Notes under the pieces: model-generated | Seen by the model: only the letters and a program-made list of their open reading frames with translations | What the model was told of the DNA's origin: nothing | The model's database searches: none | Source of the DNA: an uncultured Collinsella sp. | GTDB taxonomy: Bacteria > Actinomycetota > Coriobacteriia > Coriobacteriales > Coriobacteriaceae | Assembly (NCBI GenBank): GCA_902496455.1 | Contig: CABVAY010000002.1 | Span: 21,869-85,868, forward strand | Reading direction: 5' to 3' | DNA: 64,000 nt | Program-made: the position numbers and the translations under genes | In this document: piece by piece, positions 17,194 to 25,884 of the stretch | Numbering within the stretch: position 1 is the first letter of the stretch | Layout of the letters: the number at the start of each line of letters is the position of its first letter

Positions 17194-17991
17194 CTAGTCC
17201 AAGCGCTGGCCATCGGCGCGCACGCGCTCGGTGCCGCGGCCACTGATCTGGCGGATAACCTCGCCGGCAATCATCTGGCCCATGATGGGCGGCATAAAGC
17301 TGGCGGTTCCGAGCTCGGTGCGCTCGTGGATATTGGAAGGGTCGCGGGGCTGTGTCTTAACCGATTCCTCGCAGCTAAACAGTACATGTAGACTCTTGAT
17401 TCCGCGCTTCTTGCATTCTTTGCGCATGATGCGGCTCATGGGGTCACGTACCGTATCGAAAATGTCGGCAAAGCGGAGGCACTCGGGATGGAGCTTGTTG
17501 GCCCCGCCCATGGAGCTAACCAAACGAATGTCGTGGTCCTGAGCATATTTGGCAATGGTGAGCTTGGCCGAGATGGTGTCGATGGCGTCGACGACGTAGT
17601 CGAGCTTGCCGTCCGTCTGCTCCAAAACGCGCGCGAAAAATTCGTCGATATTGTCGCTCAACAGGTATTCGGTGCGCTTGATGACGGTAGCGGCTGGATT
17701 GATGTCGTGGATCATGGCTTCCATAACATCGACCTTGCGCTTGCCGATGGTGCTTTGAAAGGCGATGGCCTGGCGATTGATATTACTGGGCGCGATGATG
17801 TCCTTATCCAGAATGACGAAATGACCAATGCCGCCGCGGACAAGTGCCTCGCAGCAATTGGAGCCCACACCTCCGCAGCCGAGCACCAGCACCGTGGCGG
17901 CGGCGAGTTTGTCGAGTGCCTCGCGGCCCATGATGATCTCGAGCTTGGTGTCGCGTGTCTCGTTGGGGGTTGCGGCTGTGGTTTCGGTCAT
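17194..17991 (-). CDS. tcdA: tRNA threonylcarbamoyladenosine dehydratase (ThiF/E1-like)
   Basis: A 265-residue E1-like enzyme. TcdA uses ATP to cyclise N6-threonylcarbamoyladenosine at tRNA position 37. The nucleotide-binding loop is VLGCGGVGSNCCEALVRGGIG, followed by DKDIIAPSNINRQ and VVDAIDTISAKL. It lacks the paired zinc-binding CxxC motifs of MoeB/ThiF, as TcdA does. Two in-frame ATGs exist (17997 and 17991); GGAGG directly abuts the first, so only the second has proper spacing (6 bases). It is followed by tatD. Confidence 0.87.
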   Translation of the reverse strand: MTETTAATPNETRDTKLEIIMGREALDKLAAATVLVLGCGGVGSNCCEALVRGGIGHFVILDKDIIAPSNINRQAIAFQSTIGKRKVDVMEAMIHDINPAATVIKRTEYLLSDNIDEFFARVLEQTDGKLDYVVDAIDTISAKLTIAKYAQDHDIRLVSSMGGANKLHPECLRFADIFDTVRDPMSRIMRKECKKRGIKSLHVLFSCEESVKTQPRDPSNIHERTELGTASFMPPIMGQMIAGEVIRQISGRGTERVRADGQRLD

Positions 17992-18078
17992 AGACATCCT
18001 CCGATGGGGAAGCGAATCGTGTTTTAGCTATCGTCATTATAGGTATTATCGCGATTCCATTTGAGCCCTAGGGGCTTG

Positions 18079-18107
18079 TTGAAATGAGGCAGTGATTCGC
18101 ATAAGAT
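18079..18107 (+). promoter_or_regulatory. Promoter of a candidate small RNA
   Basis: TTGAAA at 18079-18084 and TAAGAT at 18102-18107 are separated by exactly 17 bases. No gene starts behind it; about 100 bases later there is a strong terminator. Confidence 0.45.
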
Positions 18108-18112
18108 GAAAC

Positions 18113-18208
18113 AGATGGCACCCGTTGCCGCGGGTTGGCCAACTCCCAAACACGTTTGTAGCGTGAGAAGTGGCCGTCTTCGCATTACGCGGGGGCGGCT
18201 ATTTTTTT
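18113..18208 (+). ncRNA. Candidate small RNA or terminated leader, about 95 nt
   Basis: The stretch lies between a promoter-like pair and an intrinsic terminator (14-base stem 18170-18183 with 18189-18202, then seven Ts). It contains a second hairpin, ACCCG/CGGGT, near 18120-18134, and no open frame. I do not recognise a known riboswitch or SRP core. It ends 20 bases before the ArsR operator, so it may be an independent RNA. Confidence 0.4.
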
Positions 18209-18226
18209 GAGTACAAGATTAGATAG

Positions 18227-18256
18227 TTAGACAAACATCTAAATATCGAGTATAGT
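18227..18256 (+). promoter_or_regulatory. Promoter and ArsR-type operator of the sdpR/sdpI-like pair
   Basis: TAGACA at 18228-18233 and TATAGT at 18251-18256 have 17-base spacing. The -35 lies inside TTAGACAAACATCTAA (18227-18242), whose TTAGA/TCTAA arms are a typical ArsR-family site. This layout predicts autorepression by the gene behind it. Confidence 0.6.
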
Positions 18257-18290
18257 GTGCGCGTCATGAGAGATGATGAGAGGAGGTCTT

Positions 18291-18569
18291 ATGCCGGGAG
18301 AGGGTTTTAAGGCGCTTGCCGATCCAACGCGACGGCGCATTTTGGAGTTGCTGCGCGAGGGCAATTGCACGGCGGGGGAGCTTGCCGAGCATTTCGATAT
18401 CAGTAAGCCGTCGCTGAGCCATCACTTGGCGACGCTCAAAAACGCCGGGTTGGTAACCGACGAACGTCATGGTCAAAACATCGTATACAGCTTAAACACT
18501 ACCGTCATGCAGGACTTGATCGGTTGGTTTATGGGCTTTACAAACACGGAAGGTGATAAGGATGAATAA
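18291..18569 (+). CDS. ArsR-family autorepressor, SdpR-like
   Basis: A 92-residue winged-helix repressor. It opens FKALADPTRRRILELLREG, followed by the recognition helix region ISKPSLSHHLATLKNAGLV and the wing DERHGQNIVYSLN. No metal-binding cysteines are present (a single Cys in GNCTAGE), so it is not a metal sensor. ATG 18291 follows AGGAGG. The stop overlaps the SdpI-like gene by 8 bp. In Bacillus subtilis SdpR represses its own sdpRI operon and is titrated by SdpI; the same layout is seen here. Confidence 0.85.
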   Translation: MPGEGFKALADPTRRRILELLREGNCTAGELAEHFDISKPSLSHHLATLKNAGLVTDERHGQNIVYSLNTTVMQDLIGWFMGFTNTEGDKDE

Positions 18570-19266
18570 CGAAAACAAGGGCATTCACCCCACGGGGGTA
18601 TCGTCGCGCGTGTGGATTGCGCTGGTCGCTCTGTGCGTCGCCAATGTCGTAGCGCATCTCATGGTGATGCCGAGCTTGCCTGCGCAGATTCCCACGCACT
18701 GGGGCGCGAACGGCGCCGTCGACGGTTGGGGTCCCAGCTGGATGGCCTCCGCGCTCGGCGCGTTGCCCCTGGTGTGTCTCGCAATGTTCTGCGTGGTGCC
18801 GCGCATCGACCCCAAAGGTGAGGCATATCGAACCTCGGGCAAGTTCTACCAGGGCTTCGTAATCGCCTTCACCTTGTTCATGTGTGCCGTAAGCTGGTTG
18901 GGTGAGCTTACGGTCTGGGGCGTGGTGCCGGCGGTCGGTTCGGTCAACGTGCTGATTTCCGGTGCTATCGGTTTGCTGTTCATCGGCGTAGGCAACTACT
19001 TGCCGCGTGTGAAGCAGAACTATACGCTCGGTATCAAGACGCCTTGGGCGCTTGCCAATCCCGAGAACTGGCGCCGTACGCAGCGCTTTGGCGGTGCCTG
19101 CTTTATGGTGCTGGGCTTTGGCCTGATTGTGATGGGCGTGGCAGGCAGCGTGCTTTCGAGTGAAGTCCTCGCCGCGGTGATTGCGGTTCTGGCGTTTGGT
19201 TCGGTTGGAGCGGTCTACGTCTACTCGTATCTGCTGTGGCGCAAATCGCAGCGAGCCGCTCGCTAA
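18562..19266 (+). CDS. SdpI-family membrane protein with DUF1648 domain
   Basis: A 234-residue polytopic membrane protein. The N-terminus has a DUF1648-like segment (MPSLPAQIPTHWGANGAVDGWG) and the C-terminal half has the SdpI motif GNYLPRVKQNYTLGIKTPWALANPENWRRTQRFGG. SdpI in B. subtilis gives immunity to the SdpC toxin and sequesters SdpR at the membrane. No toxin gene is next to it here, so it may sense or resist a foreign membrane-active peptide. Translation is coupled to the repressor gene. Confidence 0.85.
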   Translation: MNNENKGIHPTGVSSRVWIALVALCVANVVAHLMVMPSLPAQIPTHWGANGAVDGWGPSWMASALGALPLVCLAMFCVVPRIDPKGEAYRTSGKFYQGFVIAFTLFMCAVSWLGELTVWGVVPAVGSVNVLISGAIGLLFIGVGNYLPRVKQNYTLGIKTPWALANPENWRRTQRFGGACFMVLGFGLIVMGVAGSVLSSEVLAAVIAVLAFGSVGAVYVYSYLLWRKSQRAAR

Positions 19267-19333
19267 GGTTGCGGAAAACTAGCGTACGCAGTTCATAGTA
19301 TGTTCCGGGGGAACTTTTCCCAGGTAGTATTAG

Positions 19334-19360
19334 GGGGTGTGGGCAACCATGCCCCTTTTT
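19334..19360 (+). terminator. Terminator after the SdpI-like gene
   Basis: GGGGTGTGG at 19334-19342 pairs with CCATGCCCC at 19347-19355 around a GCAA loop, followed by TTTTT. Confidence 0.75.
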
Positions 19361-19451
19361 CGTTACGTTTCAGAGCTGGTTTTTCCATTTCGTTTCCACT
19401 TAGGCGAAACAAGAATAGGGAAACAGCAGGTAGAAAGGATAAAACAGGCAA

Positions 19452-21131
19452 ATGGCGGAGTTTATCTACCAGATGTATCAGGCTCGTAAGGCCCATGGCG
19501 ACAAGGTAATCCTTGACGACGTGACCCTGAGCTTCTACCCCGGTGCCAAGATCGGCGTCGTGGGCCCCAATGGTATGGGCAAGTCGACCCTGCTCAAGAT
19601 CATGGCCGGCATCGAGGAGGTCTCCAACGGCGATGCCAGGCTCACCCCCGGCTACACCGTGGGCATCCTGCAGCAGGAGCCGCCGCTCGACGATGACAAG
19701 ACCGTCATCGAGAACGTGCGCATGGCATTTGGTGACATGATCGCCAAGGTCGATCGCTTCAACAAGATCGGCGAGGAGATGTGCGACCCGGATTGCGACA
19801 TGGACGCCCTCATGGCCGAGATGGGAAAGCTCCAGGACGAGATTGATGCCGCCGACGGCTGGGATATCGATTCCAAGCTCGGCCAGGCCATGGACGCCCT
19901 GCAGCTGCCCGATTCCGACATGCCGGTCAACGTACTTTCCGGCGGCGAGCGCCGCCGCGTGGCCCTGTGCAAGCTGCTGCTCGAGGCTCCCGACCTGCTG
20001 CTGCTCGACGAGCCCACGAACCACCTGGACGCCGAGTCGATCCTGTGGCTCGAGCACTTCCTGCACAACTACCAGGGCGCGGTGCTTGCCGTTACGCACG
20101 ACCGCTACTTCTTGGATAACGTTGCCGAGTGGATCTGCGAGGTCGACCGTGGCCACCTTTATCCCTACAAGGGCAACTACTCAACGTATCTGGAGACCAA
20201 GGCCGCGCGTATCGAGGCTCAGGGCAACCGTGACGCCAAGCTCGCCAAGCGCATGGAGGCCGAGCTCGAGTGGGTACGCAGCTCGCCCAAGGCTCGCCAG
20301 GCAAAGAACAAGGCCCGTCTGGCTCGCTACGAGGAGATGGAGGCCGAGGCCCGCGCAAGCCAGAAGCTCGACTGGACCGACATCCGCATCCCTGTGGGCC
20401 CGCGTTTGGGCAACAAGGTGCTCGAGGCCCATCATCTGCACAAGGAGTTCGATGGCCGCGTGCTCATCGATGACCTTTCGTTCACCCTGCCGCGCAACGG
20501 CATCGTGGGCGTGATCGGTCCCAACGGCGTGGGCAAGACCACACTGTTCAAGACGATTGTGGGTCTGGAGCCGCTGACTTCGGGCGAGCTCGAGGTGGGC
20601 GAGACCGTCAAGATCTCTTACGTCGACCAGAACCGTTCTGGCATCGACCCCGACAAGAACCTGTGGGAGGTCGTCTCGGATGGCCTGGACCATATGATGG
20701 TCGGCGAGACCGAGGTCCCCAGCCGCGCTTATGTGGCGAGCTTTGGCTTTAAGGGCCAGGACCAGCAGAAGCGCGCTGGCGTACTCTCCGGTGGCGAGCG
20801 CAACCGTCTGAACCTGGCGCTCACGCTCAAACAGGGCGGCAACCTGCTGCTCCTCGACGAGCCCACGAACGACCTCGACGTCGAGACGCTGTCCTCGCTC
20901 GAAGCGGCGCTGCTCGAGTTCCCGGGCTGCTCGGTGGTCATTAGCCACGACCGTATGTTCCTGGACCGCGTCGCCACGCACATTCTGGCGTGGGAGGGTA
21001 CCGACGAGAATCCGGGCAACTGGTATTGGTTCGAGGGCAACTTTGAGGCCTATCAGGCCAACCGCATCGAGCGTCTGGGCGAGGACGCAGCCCAGCCGCA
21101 TCGTATCCACCGCAAGCTGACGCGCGATTAG
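19452..21131 (+). CDS. ettA: Energy-dependent translational throttle protein EttA (ABC-F)
   Basis: A 559-residue ABC-F ATPase with two nucleotide-binding domains and no membrane segment. EttA binds the ribosomal E site and gates the first elongation steps according to the ATP/ADP ratio. Walker A motifs are GPNGMGKST and GPNGVGKTT; signatures are LSGGERRRVAL and LSGGERNRLNL. The Arg/Lys-rich linker (SSPKARQAKNKARLARYEEM) lies between the domains. The opening AEFIYQMYQARKAHGDKVILDDVTLSFYPGAKIG is highly typical of EttA. Single gene with its own terminator. Confidence 0.93.
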   Translation: MAEFIYQMYQARKAHGDKVILDDVTLSFYPGAKIGVVGPNGMGKSTLLKIMAGIEEVSNGDARLTPGYTVGILQQEPPLDDDKTVIENVRMAFGDMIAKVDRFNKIGEEMCDPDCDMDALMAEMGKLQDEIDAADGWDIDSKLGQAMDALQLPDSDMPVNVLSGGERRRVALCKLLLEAPDLLLLDEPTNHLDAESILWLEHFLHNYQGAVLAVTHDRYFLDNVAEWICEVDRGHLYPYKGNYSTYLETKAARIEAQGNRDAKLAKRMEAELEWVRSSPKARQAKNKARLARYEEMEAEARASQKLDWTDIRIPVGPRLGNKVLEAHHLHKEFDGRVLIDDLSFTLPRNGIVGVIGPNGVGKTTLFKTIVGLEPLTSGELEVGETVKISYVDQNRSGIDPDKNLWEVVSDGLDHMMVGETEVPSRAYVASFGFKGQDQQKRAGVLSGGERNRLNLALTLKQGGNLLLLDEPTNDLDVETLSSLEAALLEFPGCSVVISHDRMFLDRVATHILAWEGTDENPGNWYWFEGNFEAYQANRIERLGEDAAQPHRIHRKLTRD

Positions 21132-21157
21132 TCGAGCTCAGGTGACCTAATGAGAAA

Positions 21158-21191
21158 GGGACGATAACCTTGAGGGTTATCGTCCCTTTTT
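21158..21191. terminator. Terminator between ettA and the convergent hypothetical gene
   Basis: GGGACGATAACC and GGTTATCGTCCC form a 12-base perfect stem around TTGA, followed by TTTTT on the plus strand. Confidence 0.87.
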
Positions 21192-21192
21192 G

Positions 21193-22500
21193 TTACTTGG
21201 TAGAAGGCTCTACTTTATCGATGGTCCAGGCGGCTCCGAGACCGCCGGTGGTGTTGCGGCGGATGCGCACGGTGACTTCGTGGCGCTCGCCGGCCTGCGT
21301 GTAACGCAGGGGGAAGCTTGCGCGGTTTCGCGCGACCTCGATGGTACCGCGCTCGCGGGCGATCCAGTAGTACTCGCCGACGATGCCGAGGGTGTCGGCG
21401 CCGTAGGGGAGATAGGTTGACAGCTGGTGCAGAAGCGGGCCGGGGCAGAAGATCTCGGTTGTGAAATCGACGGGGAAGTCCTTGGGGATGGCGGGCACTG
21501 CAGGTGCGGGGGTTGGGGCTGCTGCGGGTGCCGAAGCCGGTGCCGGTGCGGGAATTTGGTCGCAAGCAGAGGTGGGCACGGACTCGATGACGGGTGCGGA
21601 CTCCGGCGTCGCTTCCGGCCTGGTCGTGGAATCTGCGGGCTCCACGGTGACGGGCGCGTCCGCAGCTGCAGTTTCAACCTCAACCTGCGTCGCGTTCTCG
21701 TTCTCGACGCTCGGCTTTGCCTCGATGGGCGTGGATGCCATGGTGGTGATGCCGGCGTTGGCGTTCTCGGGATCATAGACGACCGTGAGCGAGATGGCGG
21801 GCTGCGGCGTCTCGGGCTCCGGCGCCGACTCGGTAGCGCCTTGATCGGCGGGCTCGTCGGACTGATCGTCCTCAGCCTCGTCGCCAAAGACATCGCTGTT
21901 TTGGAACGCAGGCGTCTCAGGCTGGTCAGCGGCTTCTTCGGCTGTCGACTTGGGAGCCTCGTTGAGCTCAGCAGTGGCTTCCTGCTCGGATATGACTACG
22001 GGATCGGTCGTGGCAGCGATTTCGGTTTCGGCTTCTGCCGTTACCTCAATAGCGACTTCGATCTCTGTCTCGGGCTCGGGTTCCGGCACGACTTCAACCA
22101 TGGCTTCGGGCTCGGGACGCTTAACGTGCTTGGGGCGCACGGCCTTGAGGTCCTTCTCGCCGCGCTTTTTCTTTTTGTAGGACTGCTTGGCGCCCTTGGC
22201 AGCTTTGGGCTTGTCCTCGCCTTTGGCAAGGGCGGCATCCCAAGCCTCGTTGGCGATGACGGTGGCATACAGGCGACCGCCCTTAAAGACAGTCAGCTTA
22301 ATGCAGTCGTCGAGCTCCTCGAGCAGCTCGCGCGTGGACTCAAAGCCCAGGTCATAAGCGACCATGTCACCAGCGGCGAGTGCCTCCTCGACCTGCGTCA
22401 TAAACGTTTGCTTGCCGCACCCAATCGCGTCGCGCAGCAGGCGATACAGATAGATGTGGTTGCCCAGCGATAGCGTGGGCTTAACTATTGTCTTGCTCAT
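21193..22500 (-). CDS. Hypothetical protein with N-terminal LOTUS-like segment and acidic/Pro-rich middle
   Basis: I do not recognise the whole 435-residue protein. Residues 10-85 are helical and end GFESTRELLEELDDCIKL then TVFKGGRLYATV, a pattern like OST-HTH/LOTUS winged-helix domains. A basic patch KKKKRGEKDLK follows, then about 200 residues rich in Glu, Ala, Pro and Thr, probably disordered. The last 95 residues look folded again (PVDFTTEIFCPGPLLHQLSTYL ... VRIRRNTTGGLGAAW). There is no signal peptide. ATG 22500 follows GAGGAG. The LOTUS link is tentative. Confidence 0.65.
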   Translation of the reverse strand: MSKTIVKPTLSLGNHIYLYRLLRDAIGCGKQTFMTQVEEALAAGDMVAYDLGFESTRELLEELDDCIKLTVFKGGRLYATVIANEAWDAALAKGEDKPKAAKGAKQSYKKKKRGEKDLKAVRPKHVKRPEPEAMVEVVPEPEPETEIEVAIEVTAEAETEIAATTDPVVISEQEATAELNEAPKSTAEEAADQPETPAFQNSDVFGDEAEDDQSDEPADQGATESAPEPETPQPAISLTVVYDPENANAGITTMASTPIEAKPSVENENATQVEVETAAADAPVTVEPADSTTRPEATPESAPVIESVPTSACDQIPAPAPASAPAAAPTPAPAVPAIPKDFPVDFTTEIFCPGPLLHQLSTYLPYGADTLGIVGEYYWIARERGTIEVARNRASFPLRYTQAGERHEVTVRIRRNTTGGLGAAWTIDKVEPSTK

Positions 22501-22571
22501 GGCAAATCTCCTCTTTACACACCAAAGCATCTTACCATCGCGCGGGGCTTGCCATCTCGTCGCCCAAGGCA

Positions 22572-22604
22572 AACGGGCGCGACCGTTGCCGGTTCGCGCC
22601 CGTT
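22572..22604 (-). terminator. GC-rich hairpin after the 22639-23583 gene
   Basis: AACGGGCGCG pairs with CGCGCCCGTT around a loop with an extra ACCG/CGGT pair. On the minus strand it follows the stop of the upstream gene by 35 bases; the T-run is short (GTTTG). Confidence 0.5.
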
Positions 22605-22638
22605 ATGCAGGTCGGTTATCTATGAGGGGCAAACGTGC

Positions 22639-23583
22639 TTAGTTGCCCGATGCCGTGCCTTGGCTCGAGCTGTCAGATGCCGTGCCGGACGCGGTTCCGC
22701 TCGAGCTGTCGGTGTTGTTATTGTCGGTGGAACTCGTGCCCGATGCATTGCCGCTCGTCTGGTCGCCTGTGCTCGGTTGAGAGCCGTCAGTCGTTTGGCT
22801 TGAGTCGGTCGTGCTGGATTGCGTGCCGCCGCTGTTCGCAGAGGAATCAGCGCTCTGCGACTGATCGGGGGTGTTCGAGGACGAGTCGGTGGATGCGGAG
22901 GCGCCCTGCGAGTCGTCCTGCTGGCTTTGCGATTGACCGGTGTTATCCGCGTCGTGCTCGGTCGTGCGCGACGAAAGGATTGGCTCGGGACGCTCGCCCA
23001 GACCCTCACCGGCGGTGGTGATAAGGATGGCACCGGTGCAGGCGATGACCGCGACGATGGCGATGGCGATCGAGAAGATGATGACCTTCTTTTGCGTCTG
23101 GCTGCGCTCTGCCGCCGCCTTGGCGCGCAGGCTGTTGGGAGCGACGCGTGCCGTGGTCGCGCGCCCCGCAATCTGGCGCATCTCTTGCGTGGTCGCGGCG
23201 CCGCCCAGGTGCTCCTCGGCATTAAATTCAACGGGCTCATAGGCGCCGGCGGGGTAGTCGACGTCGGCGTGCGTACCTTTGAGGGCTTTGGCGCTGGCAG
23301 AGATAAAGTGGCGGTAGACCTGCGAGGACACAACGGTGATGACCGAGCTCACGGCGGCGCCGATCACCGATCCGGCGATACCGATTTTGGAAGCAAGCGC
23401 GACGCTCGTGGCGGCGGCTGCAGCGCCGGCGATGATTTGGGGAATGGAAATGTCGTCGAACAGGCCCTTTTTGGGCGCGATGGCCATGGTCTGTCCGATG
23501 GAATGGTTTTCGTGAACGCCGTTGTTGAGCGCGGCCGGTGTCATGACGCGTGTGCGCGGCGCGTCGGTGTACTTGGTTGTCAT
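22639..23583 (-). CDS. Membrane protein with Ser/Thr/Gln-rich extracytoplasmic tail
   Basis: An unrecognised protein of 314 residues. A Gly/Ala-rich hydrophobic stretch (residues 47-93) and a clear transmembrane helix (VIIFSIAIAIVAVIACTGAILIT, about 168-190) are separated by a charged segment. The C-terminal 110 residues are almost entirely Ser, Thr, Gln, Asp, Gly and Asn, typical of a flexible exposed tail. ATG 23583 follows GGAGGG. The tail is low-complexity, so homology to anything named would need the N-terminal half. Function unknown. Confidence 0.65.
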   Translation of the reverse strand: MTTKYTDAPRTRVMTPAALNNGVHENHSIGQTMAIAPKKGLFDDISIPQIIAGAAAAATSVALASKIGIAGSVIGAAVSSVITVVSSQVYRHFISASAKALKGTHADVDYPAGAYEPVEFNAEEHLGGAATTQEMRQIAGRATTARVAPNSLRAKAAAERSQTQKKVIIFSIAIAIVAVIACTGAILITTAGEGLGERPEPILSSRTTEHDADNTGQSQSQQDDSQGASASTDSSSNTPDQSQSADSSANSGGTQSSTTDSSQTTDGSQPSTGDQTSGNASGTSSTDNNNTDSSSGTASGTASDSSSQGTASGN

Positions 23584-23786
23584 GCGGGACCCTCCCGGTG
23601 TAAATCTGCTTCGTTTCATGTAGCCATCAGGGTACCCACCAGATGTGAATCGTACGTGACATTTAACAGATACCATCAACTCATCAATAGCTCACCAAGT
23701 TGGTGGGATGCGGTTGCACCCGGCGGTTGAACTACAATAGGGCTTGCTAATTGTTGTGAATGGCGTCTACGCACGGGAGCATTCTT

Positions 23787-25766
23787 ATGAATCTTCACCT
23801 TTCTCAGTCTGATGGCTTTTTGCGTGTGGCGGCGGCGTCGCCGCAGATTCGCGTGGCCGATGTCGAAGGCAATGCCGAGGTTGCGCTGGCGGCTGTTCGC
23901 GAGGCTACCGAGCGCGGCGTTCGCGCGCTGGTGCTGCCCGAGCTCAACTTGTGCGGCTATACCGCGGCCGACCTGTTCCATAACCGCACGCTGCTGCATG
24001 CCTGTGAGGCCGCTCTGGTACATATCCTCGACGAGACTCGTGAGCTGCCGATTGTCTTTACCATCGGTCTTCCCGTTGCAGTTGCCGAGAATATCTACAA
24101 CTGCGCCGCCGTGTGCTGCGCGGGCGAGCTTTTGGGTCTTACGGCCAAAAAGTATCTGCCCAACTATGGCGAGTTCTACGAGCGCCGCTGGTTTGCTCCG
24201 GCGCCTGCGGATCCCGTGTGGGTTGAATTTGCCGGTCAGGGTCCGGTTCCGCTGGGTTCGGGGCTTGTCTACCGCTGCTGTGATGAGGGCGCCGAGGACC
24301 TGGTGCTGGGCGTTGAGGTCTGTGAGGACCTGTGGGTGCCGGCGCCGCCTTCGACCGAGATGGCGCTTGCCGGTGCGACGGTGATTCTCAACCCGTCGGC
24401 CTCGGATGAGATTATCGGTAAGGCAGACTATCGCCGCAGTCTCATCTCCAATCAGAGTGCGCGCCTGTACTGCGCCTATGCCTATGCGGATGCGAGCGAG
24501 GGCGAGTCCACGACCGATATGGTCTTTGCAGGCGAGAACCTTATCTACGAAAACGGCTCCAAGCTCGCCGCGACCAAACTGCTTACCTGCGATATGGCCA
24601 TCGCCGACGTTGACCTTGACCGCCTGGTTGCCGAGCGCCGTCGCTCGACGACGTGGACGCGCGCGGACGATGCGCCGGAGGCCACGACCATTGAGTTTTC
24701 GTTTGAGGGCGTGCTGGCCGAAGAACCTGTCTTGCGCGATGCCTGCGATATCGACCGCGTTTTCCCGCGCGCGCCCTTTGTGCCGGCCGACCACGGCGAC
24801 CTGGCCGAGCGCTGCGAGACCATCCTCGACCTGCAGACCGCCGGCCTCAAGACTCGCCTTGCCCATACGGGTACCAAGGCTGCGGTCATCGGCCTTTCGG
24901 GCGGCTTGGACTCCACGCTGGCACTGCTTGTGACCGTGCGTGCCTTCGATGCACTGGGGCTGTCGCGCACGGGTATCACGGCGGTTTCCATGCCCGGCTT
25001 TGGCACGACGCACCGCACTAAGTCCAATGCCGAGTCGCTCGCTCGTGACTTGGGTGTGAGCTTCCGCGAGGTCTCAATCCATGCTGCCGTGGAACAGCAC
25101 TTTAAGGATATCGAGCATGATCCGGCCGTGCAGGACGTGACCTACGAGAACAGCCAGGCGCGCGAGCGTACGCAGATTCTGATGGATCTGGCCAACCAGG
25201 CTGGCGGTTTTGTCATCGGCACGGGCGACCTGTCGGAGCTGGCGCTCGGCTGGGCTACCTATAACGGCGACCACATGAGCATGTACGCCGTCAACGCGAG
25301 CGTGCCTAAGACGCTTGTGCGCCATCTGGTGCGCTATGCGGCCGATGTGTTTGGCGGGCGTATTGCCGAGACGCTGCTCGACATCCTCGATACGCCGGTG
25401 TCCCCCGAGCTTCTGCCGCCCACGGGCGACGGCGAGATTGCGCAGAAGACCGAGGATTTGGTGGGCCCGTACGAGCTACACGACTACTTCCTCTACTACC
25501 TGCTGCGTTTTGGCTTTGAGCCGGCCAAGATCTACCGCATGGCGCTCAAAAGCTTCGAGGGCGTCTACGACGCCAAGACCGTCCACACGTGGCTGCGTAC
25601 GTTCTACCGTCGTTTCTTCGCCCAACAGTTTAAGCGCAGCTGCCTGCCCGATGGTCCCAAGGTGGGATCGGTGACGCTCAGCCCGCGCGGCGATTGGCGT
25701 ATGCCGAGTGACGCTAGCTCGCGTCTGTGGCTTGCGCAGATCGACGCGCTCAATCCAGTCGACTAA
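23787..25766 (+). CDS. nadE: Glutamine-dependent NAD+ synthetase
   Basis: This enzyme makes NAD from nicotinate adenine dinucleotide, ATP and glutamine, in the last step of NAD synthesis. The 659-residue protein has an N-terminal nitrilase-type amidase with the Glu/Lys/Cys triad (ALVLPELN, AKKYLPNYGEFYE, GVEVCEDLW) and a C-terminal NAD synthase with PP-loop GLSGGLDSTLALL and the QARERTQILMDLAN and TGDLSELALGW stretches. ATG 23787 follows CGGGAG. It stands alone, with a terminator before the next gene. Confidence 0.95.
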   Translation: MNLHLSQSDGFLRVAAASPQIRVADVEGNAEVALAAVREATERGVRALVLPELNLCGYTAADLFHNRTLLHACEAALVHILDETRELPIVFTIGLPVAVAENIYNCAAVCCAGELLGLTAKKYLPNYGEFYERRWFAPAPADPVWVEFAGQGPVPLGSGLVYRCCDEGAEDLVLGVEVCEDLWVPAPPSTEMALAGATVILNPSASDEIIGKADYRRSLISNQSARLYCAYAYADASEGESTTDMVFAGENLIYENGSKLAATKLLTCDMAIADVDLDRLVAERRRSTTWTRADDAPEATTIEFSFEGVLAEEPVLRDACDIDRVFPRAPFVPADHGDLAERCETILDLQTAGLKTRLAHTGTKAAVIGLSGGLDSTLALLVTVRAFDALGLSRTGITAVSMPGFGTTHRTKSNAESLARDLGVSFREVSIHAAVEQHFKDIEHDPAVQDVTYENSQARERTQILMDLANQAGGFVIGTGDLSELALGWATYNGDHMSMYAVNASVPKTLVRHLVRYAADVFGGRIAETLLDILDTPVSPELLPPTGDGEIAQKTEDLVGPYELHDYFLYYLLRFGFEPAKIYRMALKSFEGVYDAKTVHTWLRTFYRRFFAQQFKRSCLPDGPKVGSVTLSPRGDWRMPSDASSRLWLAQIDALNPVD

Positions 25767-25834
25767 GGTTGGCTAAATTGAACCAATACGGGGGTTGCAA
25801 GCGTTACACTTTTGCAATCTGATGGCCCGTATCG

Positions 25835-25866
25835 CGCGGCGCTCTTGTCGAAGCGCCGCGTTTTTT
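25835..25866 (+). terminator. Terminator between nadE and the aminotransferase
   Basis: CGCGGCGCT at 25835-25843 and AGCGCCGCG at 25852-25860 pair perfectly, followed by six Ts. It is only 18 bases before the aminotransferase start, so it might also act as a leader terminator for that gene. Confidence 0.75.
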
Positions 25867-25884
25867 ATATCGAAAGGTGGCACC

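Noticed and set aside
18113..18208. Known riboswitch or SRP RNA
   Set aside because: The conserved cores of the SRP, purine, SAM, ZTP and fluoride RNAs were not found by eye.
23676..25013. 445-codon minus-strand frame
   Set aside because: It is antisense to nadE; it has biased, Arg/Gly-rich composition and no family feature.
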